A DNA stretch of 64,000 bases from Massilia oculi (GCF_003143515.1 NZ_CP029343.1:4092001-4156000), one strand, 5' to 3'; positions 1-10,369 are shown, counted from the stretch's first letter. A program made the numbers and translations. Notes: generated by a model from the sequence alone, not told the origin.

Positions 1-1085
1 AGTGCGCAGCCGATTTCCGGGATGCTGCCGATGTCGTACACCGGCAGCAGGTGCACGTCGGTCAGGCCGGCCTTCGCCAGCGCGCGCAGGTGCTTCATGC
101 CGTTCGAGTTCGTCTCGGAGAAGGCGGTGTACTTGCCGCGCTTGGGCGCGGGCACGGTCTCGTCGATCAGCGAGAAGTCGCGCACGTGCAGCTCGTAGAT
201 GACCATGTCGGTCGGGGCCTGCACCGTGGCCGGCGCACGGGTGTCGTCCCAGCCGCGCGGCTTGAGGTTCGGCGCATCGAGGTCGGCGATGTAGCTGCGC
301 TTCGAATCCGCGTTCAGGCTCACCGAATACGGATCGGTGACCAGGTTGCGCACCAGGCCGGCGCCGGGCACGACGACGTCGACCGCGTATCGGTAATAGG
401 TGCCCGCCAGGTCGCGCGGCAGGCTGGCCGACCAGGCGCCGGTCCTTTCGTCGAGCTTCATCGCGTGCACGGCGTTCGCCCTGGCCGTCGGGCCGTCATA
501 GGTGCAGACCGCCACCTGGCGCGCGGTCGGCGCCCACAGCTTGAACTCCGTCTTCTTGGCGGTTGGCGTGGCGCCGAGGTCAGGGATGGCTTCGGCGGCG
601 GCGTACAGCTCGTCGAGCGCGCTGGCCGACTGGATGCGGGTGGCGGAGATAACGGCGCCGTGCGCGTCTTCCTGCACCAGCACCAGCTGTTCGCGGTGCA
701 GGGCGGGCAGGCGCGACAGGTCGCCGTCCGCCACGCGCAGGGTCGGGCCGGTGGCGACCCATTTGAATCGCTCGGCCGCTGCCTGCGGGACGGCGGTGGG
801 CGAGATGTCCAGCTTCAGCGAGCCGGCGGCGCCGGCGACCTTGCCGCCTGGTTTGGCGACGATCGATGCGGCAGGGGAGTGGTACAGGCGATAGACGCCG
901 TCGGCGGCGGCGCCGGGCCAGCGCACCAGGCGCTTGTCGAGCCAGACGGCGCGCGCGTCGAGTTGCTCGACGTTGGCTTGCAGGACTTCCTGGAAGCCGG
1001 CGCCATTGCACGCTTCAAGTGGAACCGCAGCGTAGGCGGTCGAGGACAGCGATGCCGCGACGAGGGCAAGTTGGAGTTTGTTCAT
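1..1085 (-). CDS. pulA: Pullulanase-type alpha-1,6-glucosidase (GH13), 5' part, cut by left edge
   Basis: Reading leftward from ATG at 1085, about 361 codons are visible and no stop occurs before the window edge, so the C-terminal catalytic part is missing. The protein starts with a signal peptide (MNKLQLALVAASLSSTAYA), so it is probably exported. Residues of about 20-160 match the N-terminal region of pullulanases. Next comes a CBM48-like domain containing KLWAPTARQV, and then the start of the GH13 barrel at about residue 294 (MVIYELHVRDFS, later LLPVYDIGSIPE). This order is that of secreted debranching enzymes that hydrolyse alpha-1,6 bonds in pullulan and limit dextrins. Catalytic residues lie outside the window, so activity cannot be checked. 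It follows the POT transporter gene on the same strand after about 106 bp and fits the alpha-glucosidase and glucokinase nearby. Confidence 0.85.
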   Translation of the reverse strand, partial: MNKLQLALVAASLSSTAYAAVPLEACNGAGFQEVLQANVEQLDARAVWLDKRLVRWPGAAADGVYRLYHSPAASIVAKPGGKVAGAAGSLKLDISPTAVPQAAAERFKWVATGPTLRVADGDLSRLPALHREQLVLVQEDAHGAVISATRIQSASALDELYAAAEAIPDLGATPTAKKTEFKLWAPTARQVAVCTYDGPTARANAVHAMKLDERTGAWSASLPRDLAGTYYRYAVDVVVPGAGLVRNLVTDPYSVSLNADSKRSYIADLDAPNLKPRGWDDTRAPATVQAPTDMVIYELHVRDFSLIDETVPAPKRGKYTAFSETNSNGMKHLRALAKAGLTDVHLLPVYDIGSIPEIGCA

Positions 1086-1162
1086 GGTGGGTTGGCGGGT
1101 CTTGCGCCGACGCGTTCAGGCGCCGGTGCAGGACCACCGCATTGAGGGAGTTAAGAGGGAGC

Positions 1163-1183
1163 ATGGGCGGCGCAGCCGCCCAT
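1163..1183. terminator. GC-rich hairpin after the POT transporter gene
   Basis: ATGGGCGGC and GCCGCCCAT form a 9-bp stem with a 3-nt loop, just after the stop of the leftward transporter gene. There is no T tract on either side, so it may slow or protect transcripts rather than act as a full intrinsic terminator. Confidence 0.35.
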
Positions 1184-1191
1184 CCCGCAAA

Positions 1192-2772
1192 TTACGCCGC
1201 GTTGCCGCGATAATGATCGACCATCTTGTAGCGCGTCGCATACCAGCCGAACACCAGCGCCGACAGCAGCGCGAAGGCCGCGAAGAAGTACATCTGGAAC
1301 GCCATCACGCCGACGCCCGAGCTGGCGATATACCCTTCGACCGCCTCGTTCTTGACGCTCGCGTTCACGATCAGCACCCACAGGTTGCCGACGGTGACGG
1401 CCAGGTACCACAAGGCCATGATCACGCCCTTCATCGAGGCCGGGGCCTGGCTGTAGGCGAATTCGAGGCCGGTCGCCGAGACCAGCACCTCGCCCAGGGT
1501 CAGCAGCGCATACGGGGCGATCTGCCAGGCGATCGAGACGGCGTCGCCGGCGTCGAGCGCGACCTGCAGGTTGCCCACCACGATCCAGGCGGCGGCCGAC
1601 AGCACGATGCCTGTCGTCATGCGGCGCAGCGGCGTCGGCTCGATGCCGAACTTGCGCAGCAGCGGAAACAGGGCGAAGTTGTTGAACGGGATCAGGATCA
1701 TCACCAGCAGCGGATTGAGTGCCTGCATCTGCGCAGGGATCACGTCGAAGCTCCAGCCGAAGATGCTGACCTGCGTGGTCATGGCATTGGCCTGCACGAT
1801 CCAGGTCGAGGCCTTCTGGTCGAACAGCGACCAGAACGGCGTCACCAGCGCGAACACGATCAGGATGCGGAGCACGGCGCGCACGCCGTCCACGGCTTCT
1901 TGCGGATGCAGGCCGCGGGCGCGGTCCAGCTGCATCGAGGCGCCGATGCCGCCGAAGGCCATCAGCAGCACCAGTGCGGTGCAGGCGCCGATCACGAAGC
2001 CCCATTGCACCGACATCGCCAGCGAGACCACGGCGCCCGCGGCGCCGATCAGGGCGACGTTCAGGCCGGGCCGGCCCTGGCCGGGTTCGCGCGCCAGCAG
2101 GGCCGTCTTCGCCACCTGCATGAACGAATGCGGGTTCGGCGGCGACGGCGGCACGTGCACGTATTTCTTCTTGCCGCTCCAGAACACCATGGTGGCGATG
2201 AACATCAGGATGCCGGGCACGCCGAAGGCCCAGGCCGGACCGTAGTCGCGCAGCAGCAGCGGCATCAGCAGCGAAGCGAAGAAGGAGCCGAAGTTGATGA
2301 TCCAGTAGAAGGCGTCGAACACGATCTTCGCCTTGTCCTTGTTGGTCTGGTCGAACTGGTCGCCGACGAAGGACGCCACCAGCGGCTTGATGCCGCCCGA
2401 GCCGAGCGCGATCAGGAACAGGCCGAAGTAGAAGCCGTTGACGTTGTCCTCGAAGATGGCCAGGCAGGCGTGGCCCGCGCAGTATACGAGGCTGAGCCAG
2501 AACACCGTGTTGTACTTGCCGAAGTAGCGGTCGGCCAGCCAGCCGCCCAGCAGCGGGAAGAAGTAGACGCCGATCACGAAGGTGTGGAACACGTGCTTGG
2601 CTTCGCCGGTGCGCATGTCTTCCGGCAGGAACATCAGGAGCGTCGTGATCAGGAAGGGCGTCAGGATGTTGCGCATCCCGTAGAAGCTGAAGCGCTCGCA
2701 GCCTTCATTGGCAATGATGTAGGGAATCTGCCGCGGCATTCGCCCGGAACCTGGTTTTGCTAGATCAGTCAT
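1192..2772 (-). CDS. POT-family proton-dependent oligopeptide transporter
   Basis: A 526-residue inner-membrane protein of the major facilitator superfamily, POT/PTR family, which imports di- and tripeptides with protons. Near the N-terminus EGCERFSFYGMRN is the POT signature (ExxERFxYYG), with Glu and Arg of the proton-coupling motif kept. About 12-14 hydrophobic segments follow, including an FxxFYWxINxGS-like stretch (FDAFYWIINFGSFFAS). Length is typical of the family. ATG at 2772 is chosen because AAGGAAG lies 6 bases upstream and the POT signature follows closely. A longer in-frame reading to 2856 adds 28 residues without homology. The gene is divergent from the alpha-glucosidase gene, with 257 bp of shared control DNA between them. 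Substrate is inferred from the family only. Confidence 0.88.
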   Translation of the reverse strand: MTDLAKPGSGRMPRQIPYIIANEGCERFSFYGMRNILTPFLITTLLMFLPEDMRTGEAKHVFHTFVIGVYFFPLLGGWLADRYFGKYNTVFWLSLVYCAGHACLAIFEDNVNGFYFGLFLIALGSGGIKPLVASFVGDQFDQTNKDKAKIVFDAFYWIINFGSFFASLLMPLLLRDYGPAWAFGVPGILMFIATMVFWSGKKKYVHVPPSPPNPHSFMQVAKTALLAREPGQGRPGLNVALIGAAGAVVSLAMSVQWGFVIGACTALVLLMAFGGIGASMQLDRARGLHPQEAVDGVRAVLRILIVFALVTPFWSLFDQKASTWIVQANAMTTQVSIFGWSFDVIPAQMQALNPLLVMILIPFNNFALFPLLRKFGIEPTPLRRMTTGIVLSAAAWIVVGNLQVALDAGDAVSIAWQIAPYALLTLGEVLVSATGLEFAYSQAPASMKGVIMALWYLAVTVGNLWVLIVNASVKNEAVEGYIASSGVGVMAFQMYFFAAFALLSALVFGWYATRYKMVDHYRGNAA

Positions 2773-2804
2773 CGACCGCTTCCTTGAAATGTCAAACAGA
2801 CGCG

Positions 2805-2834
2805 ATGCTATGACGAGGGGGTATCTCTTTGCAA
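2805..2834 (-). promoter_or_regulatory. Candidate sigma70 promoter of the POT transporter gene
   Basis: On the minus strand TTGCAA (2829-2834) and TAGCAT (2805-2810) are 18 bp apart, about 33 bp ahead of the chosen start at 2772. Both boxes have two mismatches to consensus, so this is a weak prediction. Confidence 0.4.
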
Positions 2835-2872
2835 TAAAAATATTGTTGTGAAACAAACGAGAAACATATCGA

Positions 2873-2887
2873 CGTAGTTTAGTTACG
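2873..2887. promoter_or_regulatory. HexR/RpiR-like palindromic operator candidate
   Basis: CGTAGTTTAGTTACG is a dyad with arms CGTA and TACG. It agrees with the HexR-type site TGTARTTWWWYTACA at 12 of 15 positions. It lies between the divergent transporter and alpha-glucosidase genes, and the second gene of the rightward operon encodes an RpiR-type regulator fused to glucokinase. Binding by that protein is an inference. Confidence 0.45.
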
Positions 2888-2901
2888 GCGATGGCGGCGC
2901 T

Positions 2902-2913
2902 GGAAACGTTTTC
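2902..2913. promoter_or_regulatory. LacI-family-type operator candidate
   Basis: GGAAACGTTTTC is nearly palindromic around a central CG, the pattern recognised by LacI/GalR-family sugar regulators. It sits about 60 bp upstream of the alpha-glucosidase promoter. No LacI-family gene is in the window. Confidence 0.4.
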
Positions 2914-2972
2914 GATGTTTCAAGTCGTTGAATTGTAACGATAAATTGCGAATTTTCGGAAAACTTCCGGAA

Positions 2973-3001
2973 TTGTCAAGTTTTGTTGCGTCCTGTATAT
3001 T
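2973..3001 (+). promoter_or_regulatory. Sigma70 promoter of the alpha-glucosidase-glucokinase operon
   Basis: TTGTCA (2973-2978) and TATATT (2996-3001) with an ideal 17-bp spacer. The start site would be near 3008 and the ATG is at 3030, leaving a short leader. Confidence 0.65.
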
Positions 3002-3029
3002 GCCTAGAATTCCAAACCACGGACCAGCC

Positions 3030-4670
3030 ATGACCCAGATCCCGACCACGACGAATCCGAACTGGTGGCGCGACGCCATCATCTACCAGGTTTATCCGCG
3101 CAGCTTCCTCGATACGAACGGCGACGGCATCGGCGACCTGGCCGGCATCACCGAGAAGCTCGACTACATCGCGAGCCTGGGCGTGGACATCGTCTGGCTG
3201 TCGCCGTTCTTCAAGTCGCCGATGCGCGATTTCGGCTACGACATCGCCGATTACTGCGACGTCGACCCGATGTTCGGCAACCTGGCCGACTTCGACCGCC
3301 TGGTCGCCAAGGCCCATGGCCTGGGCCTGAAGATCATGATCGACCAGGTGATGTCGCACACCGCCGACAGCCACCCCTGGTTCGTGGAAAGCCGTTCCAG
3401 CCGCGACAATCCGAAATCGGACTGGTATGTCTGGGCCGATCCGCTCCCGGACGGCAACCCGCCGAACAACTGGCTGTCGGTGTTCGGCGGCTCGGCCTGG
3501 CAATGGGATACGCGCCGCAAGCAGTACTACATGCACAACTTCCTGGTGAGCCAGCCGCAGCTGAACTTCCATAATCCGGAGGTGCAGAGGGCCCACCTGG
3601 CGGCCCAGCGCTTCTGGCTCGAGCGCGGCGTCGACGGCGTGCGCCTGGACGCCTGCGTGTTCCACTTCCACGACCGCCAGCTGCGCAGCAATCCGCCGGC
3701 GCTGGTGCGCGACACCTCGACCGTGACCGACGTGAACCCGTACGGGATGCAGGCCCACATCTACGACAAGACCCAGCCCGAGAACATCGCCTTCCTGGAG
3801 CAGCTGCGCGCCCAGCTGGACGAATTCGGCGCGGTCTCGATCGGCGAGATCAGCTCGGACGACGCGCTGGCCCAGATGAACGAGTACATGGCGGGCGGGA
3901 ACAAGCTGCACATGGCCTACAGCTTCAACTTCCTGACGCCGGTGTTCACGGCCGCCCATATCCGCGCGCAGGTGGAAGACTTCGAACGGCGCGTGGAGGA
4001 AGGCTGGGCCTCCTGGTCGGTCGGCAACCACGACGCGATCCGCGTGATGACGCGCTGGGGCGGCCCGCAAGCCACCGCCGGTTTCGCCAGGATGGTGCTG
4101 GCGATGCAGCTTTCGCTCAAGGGCACGCCCTGCCTGTACCAGGGCGACGAGCTGGCGCTGCACGAAGCCGACGTCCCGTTCGAACTGCTGCAAGACCCGT
4201 ACGGCATCACCTTCTGGCCCGAGTTCAAGGGCCGCGACGGCTGTCGCACCCCGATGCCATGGCAGGCCGGCGCGCCGCATGCCGGCTTCACCGCGGGCAC
4301 GCCCTGGCTGCCGGTTGAGCCTTCGCACGCCGCCGCCGCGGTCGACCTGCAGGACAAGGACCCCGATTCGATGCTGAACTTCCAGCGCCGCTTCATCGCC
4401 CTGCGCCGCACCATGCCGCAGCTGACGCGCGGCGAGATCGCCTTCATCGACGCGCCGGAACCGGTGCTGGCCCTGCGCCGCGACCTGGAGGGCGAGCGCA
4501 GCGTGCTGGCGGCGTTCAACCTGTCGACCGCGGAAGTGACGTTCGACTGGCCGGCGACCGAAGGCGCCGACCACATGGCCGTCGCGGGCCTGGCCGGCGA
4601 AGCCCAGCGCGGCCGCGTGACCCTGCCGCCGTACGGCGCCTGGTTCGGCCTGGTCCGCGCGGAGGGTTGA
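3030..4670 (+). CDS. GH13 alpha-glucosidase (oligo-1,6-glucosidase/maltase type)
   Basis: A 546-residue cytoplasmic GH13 enzyme that should release glucose from the non-reducing ends of malto- or isomalto-oligosaccharides. The GH13 regions occur in order: NWWRDAIIYQVYPRSF at the start, DQVMSHTADSHPWF (region I), GVRLDACVF with nucleophile Asp207 (region II), SIGEISSDD with acid/base Glu273 (region III), and VGNHDAIR with Asp335 (region IV). No signal peptide is seen. ATG at 3030 fits the family's short N-terminus. An upstream TTG at 2928 would lie before the predicted promoter. The stop overlaps the start of the glucokinase fusion by one base (TGATG), so the two are probably translationally coupled. 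Whether it prefers alpha-1,4 or alpha-1,6 bonds cannot be told from sequence. Confidence 0.9.
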   Translation: MTQIPTTTNPNWWRDAIIYQVYPRSFLDTNGDGIGDLAGITEKLDYIASLGVDIVWLSPFFKSPMRDFGYDIADYCDVDPMFGNLADFDRLVAKAHGLGLKIMIDQVMSHTADSHPWFVESRSSRDNPKSDWYVWADPLPDGNPPNNWLSVFGGSAWQWDTRRKQYYMHNFLVSQPQLNFHNPEVQRAHLAAQRFWLERGVDGVRLDACVFHFHDRQLRSNPPALVRDTSTVTDVNPYGMQAHIYDKTQPENIAFLEQLRAQLDEFGAVSIGEISSDDALAQMNEYMAGGNKLHMAYSFNFLTPVFTAAHIRAQVEDFERRVEEGWASWSVGNHDAIRVMTRWGGPQATAGFARMVLAMQLSLKGTPCLYQGDELALHEADVPFELLQDPYGITFWPEFKGRDGCRTPMPWQAGAPHAGFTAGTPWLPVEPSHAAAAVDLQDKDPDSMLNFQRRFIALRRTMPQLTRGEIAFIDAPEPVLALRRDLEGERSVLAAFNLSTAEVTFDWPATEGADHMAVAGLAGEAQRGRVTLPPYGAWFGLVRAEG

Positions 4671-6535
4671 TGGATACCCAGCAGGGGCAGGAGCCTGAAA
4701 AGTTCGCGCGCACGGCGTTCGCCGACGGACCGCGCCTGCTGGCCGACATCGGCGCGACCCATGCGCGCTTCGCGTTGCAGACCGCGCCGGGCGTGTTCCG
4801 CTCGGTCCAGGTGCTGCGCTGCGACGACTTCGAGGGCATCGTCCCGCTGCTGCGCCATTACCTGCGCGATCATGCGGCCCCTGAGAATGTGCGGCTGAAC
4901 CACGGCGCGTTCGCGGTCGCCAACCCGATCAATGGCGACTACGTGCGCATGACCAACCGCGCCTGGGAGTTCTCCACCGATGCGGTGCGGCGCGAGCTGG
5001 GCCTGTCGACCCTCCTGATCGTCAACGATTTCACCGCGCTGGCCACCGCGCTGCCGGGCTTCGCCAAAGAGGACCTGATGCAGGTGGGTCCGGGTACGCC
5101 CGTGCCGGGCGCCGTCATCGGCGTGCTGGGACCGGGCACCGGCCTGGGCGTGTCGGGCGGGATCCCGACCGCGGACGGCTTCGTCACCCTGGGCAGCGAG
5201 GGCGGCCACGTCAACTTCGCGCCGGCCGACGAGCGCGAGTTCGCGATCCTGCAATACGCCTGGCGCGAGTGGCCGCACGTGTCGAACGAGCGACTGATCT
5301 CGGGCCCCGGCATGGAAGTCATCTACCGCGCGCTGGCCGACCGCAACGGCGTCGACGCCGTGGCGCGCAGCGCGGCCGCCATCGTGTCCGGCGCGCTCGA
5401 GTCCGACGATCCGCTGTGCCTGGAAACGCTCGAATGCTTCTGCGGCATGCTGGGCGGCGCCGCCGCCAACCTGGCGGTGACCCTGGGCGCTTTCGGCGGC
5501 ATCTTCATCGGCGGCGGCATCGTGCCGCGTCTCGGCGAATGGTTCGCGCGCTCGCCGTTCCGCACGCGGTTCGAGGCGAAGGGGCGTTTTTCGGACTACC
5601 TGGCGGACATCCCGACCTATGTGATCACCACGCCGAACCCCGCCTTCCATGGCGTGGCGACCATCCTGGCCGAGCACCTGCGCGGCCGCAGCGGCGCCAA
5701 CACGCTGATGGAACGCATCGGGCAGCTGCGCGAGGAACTGTCGCCGGCCGAGGCGCGCGTGGCCACGCTCGTGCTCGAGCATCCGCGCACGGTGCTGAAC
5801 GAGCCGATCGCCGAGATCGCGCGCCTGGCCGACGTGAGCCAGCCGACCGTGATCCGCTTCTGTCGCTCGCTGGGCTTCCAGGGCCTGGCCGAATTCAAGC
5901 TCAAGTTCGCGAGCAGCCTGACCGGCGCGATCCCCGTGCGCCACAGCCAGGTGCGCATGAGCGACAGCACCCACGACCTGTCGGCCAAGGTGATCGACAA
6001 CACGGTGTCGGCGATCCTGCGTTTCCGCGATCAGCTCGACGTGCGCTCGCTCGATCGCGCGATCGAACTGGTGAGCCGCGCGCGCCGCGTCGAGTTCTAC
6101 GCGCTGGGCAACTCGCGCGCGGTGGCGCTGGACGGGCAGCACAAATTCTTCCGTTTCAGGATCCCGACCGCGCTGTATGGCGACGCCCACCTGTTCACCC
6201 TGGCAGCGGGGCTGCTGGGGCCGGGCGACGTGGTGATCGCGGTATCGAATTCGGGCGGCTTGCCGGAGCTGCTGCAGGCGGTGGACATCGCACGCGCCGC
6301 CGGCGCCGACGTGATCGCCATCAGCAACAGCCAGTCGCCGCTGGCGCGCAAGGCCAGCGTGTGCCTGGCGGTCGATCACAGCGAGGACAGCACCAGCTTC
6401 CTGTCGATGATCTCGCGCATCCTGCAGCTGCTGCTGATCGACATCATGGCGGTGGGGATTTCGGTCGACGGCCAGCATGGGCCGGAGGCGGGGAAGGATC
6501 CGCGCCGGCTGCTCATCTCGCACCTGGACAGCTGA
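4670..6535 (+). CDS. glk: Bifunctional glucokinase / RpiR-family transcriptional regulator
   Basis: A 621-residue fusion. Residues of about 12-330 are a bacterial glucokinase (ATP + glucose to glucose 6-phosphate): LLADIGATHARFAL phosphate loop, LGPGTGLGVSGG, and EGGHVNF of the sugar site. Residues of about 345-425 are an RpiR N-terminal helix-turn-helix domain (VSQPTVIRFCRSLGFQG). Residues of about 455-600 are an SIS sugar-phosphate-binding domain (YALGNSRAVALDGQ, VIAVSNSGG). The same architecture is known from Burkholderia glucokinases. The enzyme may sense its own product, since RpiR/HexR proteins answer to sugar phosphates. It starts at the ATG overlapping the previous stop. A HexR-like palindrome lies upstream of this operon, so autoregulation is plausible but not shown. 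Confidence 0.92.
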   Translation: MDTQQGQEPEKFARTAFADGPRLLADIGATHARFALQTAPGVFRSVQVLRCDDFEGIVPLLRHYLRDHAAPENVRLNHGAFAVANPINGDYVRMTNRAWEFSTDAVRRELGLSTLLIVNDFTALATALPGFAKEDLMQVGPGTPVPGAVIGVLGPGTGLGVSGGIPTADGFVTLGSEGGHVNFAPADEREFAILQYAWREWPHVSNERLISGPGMEVIYRALADRNGVDAVARSAAAIVSGALESDDPLCLETLECFCGMLGGAAANLAVTLGAFGGIFIGGGIVPRLGEWFARSPFRTRFEAKGRFSDYLADIPTYVITTPNPAFHGVATILAEHLRGRSGANTLMERIGQLREELSPAEARVATLVLEHPRTVLNEPIAEIARLADVSQPTVIRFCRSLGFQGLAEFKLKFASSLTGAIPVRHSQVRMSDSTHDLSAKVIDNTVSAILRFRDQLDVRSLDRAIELVSRARRVEFYALGNSRAVALDGQHKFFRFRIPTALYGDAHLFTLAAGLLGPGDVVIAVSNSGGLPELLQAVDIARAAGADVIAISNSQSPLARKASVCLAVDHSEDSTSFLSMISRILQLLLIDIMAVGISVDGQHGPEAGKDPRRLLISHLDS

Positions 6536-6540
6536 CGATT

Positions 6541-6557
6541 CGCCGGCATCGCCGGCG
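6541..6557. terminator. Hairpin between convergent glk and lipoprotein genes
   Basis: CGCCGGC and GCCGGCG form a perfect 7-bp stem around ATC, between two convergent stop codons. It lacks a T tract, so termination strength is uncertain. Confidence 0.4.
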
Positions 6558-6565
6558 GGGCGCCG

Positions 6566-7048
6566 TCAGTTGGCGCTCTTGAGGTCCACGCGCTCGATGG
6601 TGCGACGCCATTCCTGGAGGCTGAGCAGGGTGTCCGAATCGGTGTCGTCGACCAGGATCTCGCTGCCGTCCTGGGCCACCAGGAAGCTCTCGCGGCGGTG
6701 CGCATTCTCGGCGCGGTTCTCGACGAAACTCAGCTGGTAATACTTCTTGCCGTTGACTTCGCGCGGGACCGGATCGTCTTCGATCACGGCGCCGTGCGCC
6801 TTGCCCTGGCTGCGCTGTTCGATCTGGCGCGACCAGGCCTGCAGTTCCGGCAGCGCCAGCAGCGAAGTCATCGCGTCCTGCTTCGTGTGCGCGGGCGCCT
6901 GGACCGTGGGCTCGGCGGGCGCGGGCGTCAATGGTGCTTCCCGCCCGGCGCGCTTGCAGCCGGCAACGGCGCAGCACAGCATCAGTGCGGCGATGGTCAG
7001 GCGCAAGGGGGGAGAAGATGCGGTGCGTGTGGACATGGCGGGTCTCAT
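6566..7048 (-). CDS. Putative lipoprotein of unknown function
   Basis: A 160-residue protein that I do not recognise. The N-terminal hydrophobic stretch LTIAALMLCCAVAGC ends in a lipobox (AVAGC), so it should be lipidated by Lgt and anchored to a membrane. A Pro/Ala-rich linker follows, and then a small domain containing VPREVNGKKYYQLSFVE and a C-terminal SLQEWRRTIERV. An alternative start four codons on (7036) gives the same lipoprotein signal. It is convergent with glk and has no obvious operon partner. Confidence 0.65.
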   Translation of the reverse strand: MRPAMSTRTASSPPLRLTIAALMLCCAVAGCKRAGREAPLTPAPAEPTVQAPAHTKQDAMTSLLALPELQAWSRQIEQRSQGKAHGAVIEDDPVPREVNGKKYYQLSFVENRAENAHRRESFLVAQDGSEILVDDTDSDTLLSLQEWRRTIERVDLKSAN

Positions 7049-7261
7049 GAAGGCAGGTGGTCATGGTAAACCATGGGTGTTTTAGCGGCAACACAGCCGG
7101 CATCCAGCGTCGGCTAATTCCGGCCAGAAACTGATGTTGTCGGGTGGGCCAGCATCCCTGTGATTCAATATTTCCACACAGAAAGTAATTCGGTGTTTAC
7201 GCCACGAAATCAACTTTTTCACTTCAGAAAGCAAATTTATTCATAGAAATAATGCTACGCT

Positions 7262-7277
7262 GTAGGATCACTCCTAC
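7262..7277. promoter_or_regulatory. Inverted repeat ahead of the collagen-like PEP-CTERM gene
   Basis: GTAGGA and TCCTAC flank a 4-bp spacer, ending 12 bp before the ATG. It could be an operator or a leader hairpin covering the ribosome site. No clear Shine-Dalgarno sequence is seen elsewhere in the leader. Confidence 0.35.
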
Positions 7278-7289
7278 CTGAAGCATTGT

Positions 7290-8555
7290 ATGGACCGCCG
7301 CCGCGCCACCTACGCCCACCGTCTCGAAAAATCGTCGCAACGCGAGAAGCGGCTGGTCGCCCTCGCCGTACTCGGCGTCGCCGTCGGCGTGGCGGGCGTG
7401 CTTGCGCCGCCGCTGGACATCGATTGGCCGAATCTCGACCGCCAGGGCGGCGAGGTCACGCACTTCGGCGCCAATCCCGCCGCGGTCGCAACGCCGGTCG
7501 CGTCCGCGCCCGCCGGGCAGGGCGCCGCACGTCGCATCTACCCGTTTTCGATCATCCCGGGCGGCGTGGCGGACAGGCATGAGCTGGCGCGCGTCATCAG
7601 GACCGATCGCGTGGTGGCGGCGCACTATGCGGACTTCGACGTCGCCAACGCGCGCGCTGTCACCGTCACCGCGCCGCGCGCCGTCTACGTGTCGTACCGC
7701 AAGGGAAACCAGGTCTACTGGACCAGCAAGAAACTCATGCTGGCGCCTGGAGAAACCTTGTTCACGGACGGCAGGAACGAGATGCGGGCGCGCTGCGCAA
7801 ACCGGATTTCCGACGTGCCGATGTATCCGGTCGAAGCCCATGGGCCGACCGAGTCGGAACTCGATTCCTTCGTCGCCGAGGATGGCGGCGGGTTGATGGC
7901 CGTGGCGGCCGGCATCGAGGGGCTCGACGACGATCCCTCCGCGGGACAGCGCTATCATACCGAGGTGTTCCCGAACGGCGCCGGCCTGCTGGCGGGCGCC
8001 GCTCCGGCCGCGCAGCCGCGCCTGTCCAGCCTCATGGGCAGCGCGCCCGCAAGGTATGGATCCGGCGTGTCGAACGGCGGCACGCTGGGCGGCGGCAGCG
8101 GCGATGGTGCGACGACGCCTTCGACCGGGACGCCTGGCGGCAGCACCCCGACGCCGGGCGGCGCCGGCAATGGCAATACCGGCAGCGGCGACAGTCCTGG
8201 CGGCAGCCTGCCCGGCGCCTCAACCCCGTCCAATCCGACGCCGGACACCGGCACCGTCCCGAACCCCGATCCCGGCCCGGGACCCAATCCGGAGCTGCCA
8301 GCCACGCCGGGCGTGCCGGGCACGCCGAACGGCCCCGATACGCCTGGTACGCCTGGTACTCCGGGCACTCCGGGGAATCCCGGCATTCCCGGCATTCCCG
8401 GCATTCCCGGCACGCCAGGTGGCCCTCCGGACGACACCGACGTCGAGCCGAACGATCCGGTCGAAGTGCCGGAGCCAGGTTCCCTATGGCTGGGCGGCGT
8501 GGCCTTCGCGGCCATGCTGTGGCTGCGCCGCAAGAGACCGGCCGCCAGGAGCTGA
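7290..8555 (+). CDS. PEP-CTERM protein with collagen-like repeats
   Basis: A 421-residue exported protein. An N-terminal membrane segment (RLVALAVLGVAVGVAGVLA, about residues 22-40) is followed by a folded region to about residue 235 with no recognised domain. Residues of about 250-340 are a Gly/Thr/Pro-rich linker. A collagen-like stretch of Gly-X-Pro triplets (GTPGTPGTPGNPGIPGIPG) runs to about residue 378. The C-terminus VPEPGSLWLGG, a hydrophobic helix and RRKR form a PEP-CTERM sorting signal, expected to be processed by exosortase at the inner membrane. Such proteins usually belong to exopolysaccharide or biofilm matrices. The DNA encoding the triplets is a near-perfect microsatellite and could change length by slippage. 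No exosortase gene is in the window. Confidence 0.8.
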   Translation: MDRRRATYAHRLEKSSQREKRLVALAVLGVAVGVAGVLAPPLDIDWPNLDRQGGEVTHFGANPAAVATPVASAPAGQGAARRIYPFSIIPGGVADRHELARVIRTDRVVAAHYADFDVANARAVTVTAPRAVYVSYRKGNQVYWTSKKLMLAPGETLFTDGRNEMRARCANRISDVPMYPVEAHGPTESELDSFVAEDGGGLMAVAAGIEGLDDDPSAGQRYHTEVFPNGAGLLAGAAPAAQPRLSSLMGSAPARYGSGVSNGGTLGGGSGDGATTPSTGTPGGSTPTPGGAGNGNTGSGDSPGGSLPGASTPSNPTPDTGTVPNPDPGPGPNPELPATPGVPGTPNGPDTPGTPGTPGTPGNPGIPGIPGIPGTPGGPPDDTDVEPNDPVEVPEPGSLWLGGVAFAAMLWLRRKRPAARS

Positions 8556-8590
8556 TTCACCACACCCGGTTTTCCGGTGCGCTGCACGGC

Positions 8591-8626
8591 AAAAAGCCCG
8601 CGAGGCGTGAACCTCGCGGGCTTTTT
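8591..8626. terminator. Bidirectional rho-independent terminator
   Basis: A 15-bp perfect stem (AAAAAGCCCGCGAGG with its complement), 6-nt loop, A tract on one side and T tract on the other. It ends both the rightward PEP-CTERM gene and the leftward groEL operon. Confidence 0.93.
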
Positions 8627-8681
8627 GTCGTGGAGGACTGGCGCGCCGGCGTTGCCGCGGCGCGCCAGGCGACCGGATGAA

Positions 8682-10331
<1,650 letters not shown>

Positions 10332-10369
10332 TTATTTCTCCGAATGTTTTCGTGAATGGGGTCAGGGAA

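Noticed and set aside
8280..8420. Repetitive DNA that might look like a CRISPR or minisatellite array
   Set aside because: The repeats are 9-bp multiples in frame with Gly-X-Pro codons inside a gene. There are no spacers.
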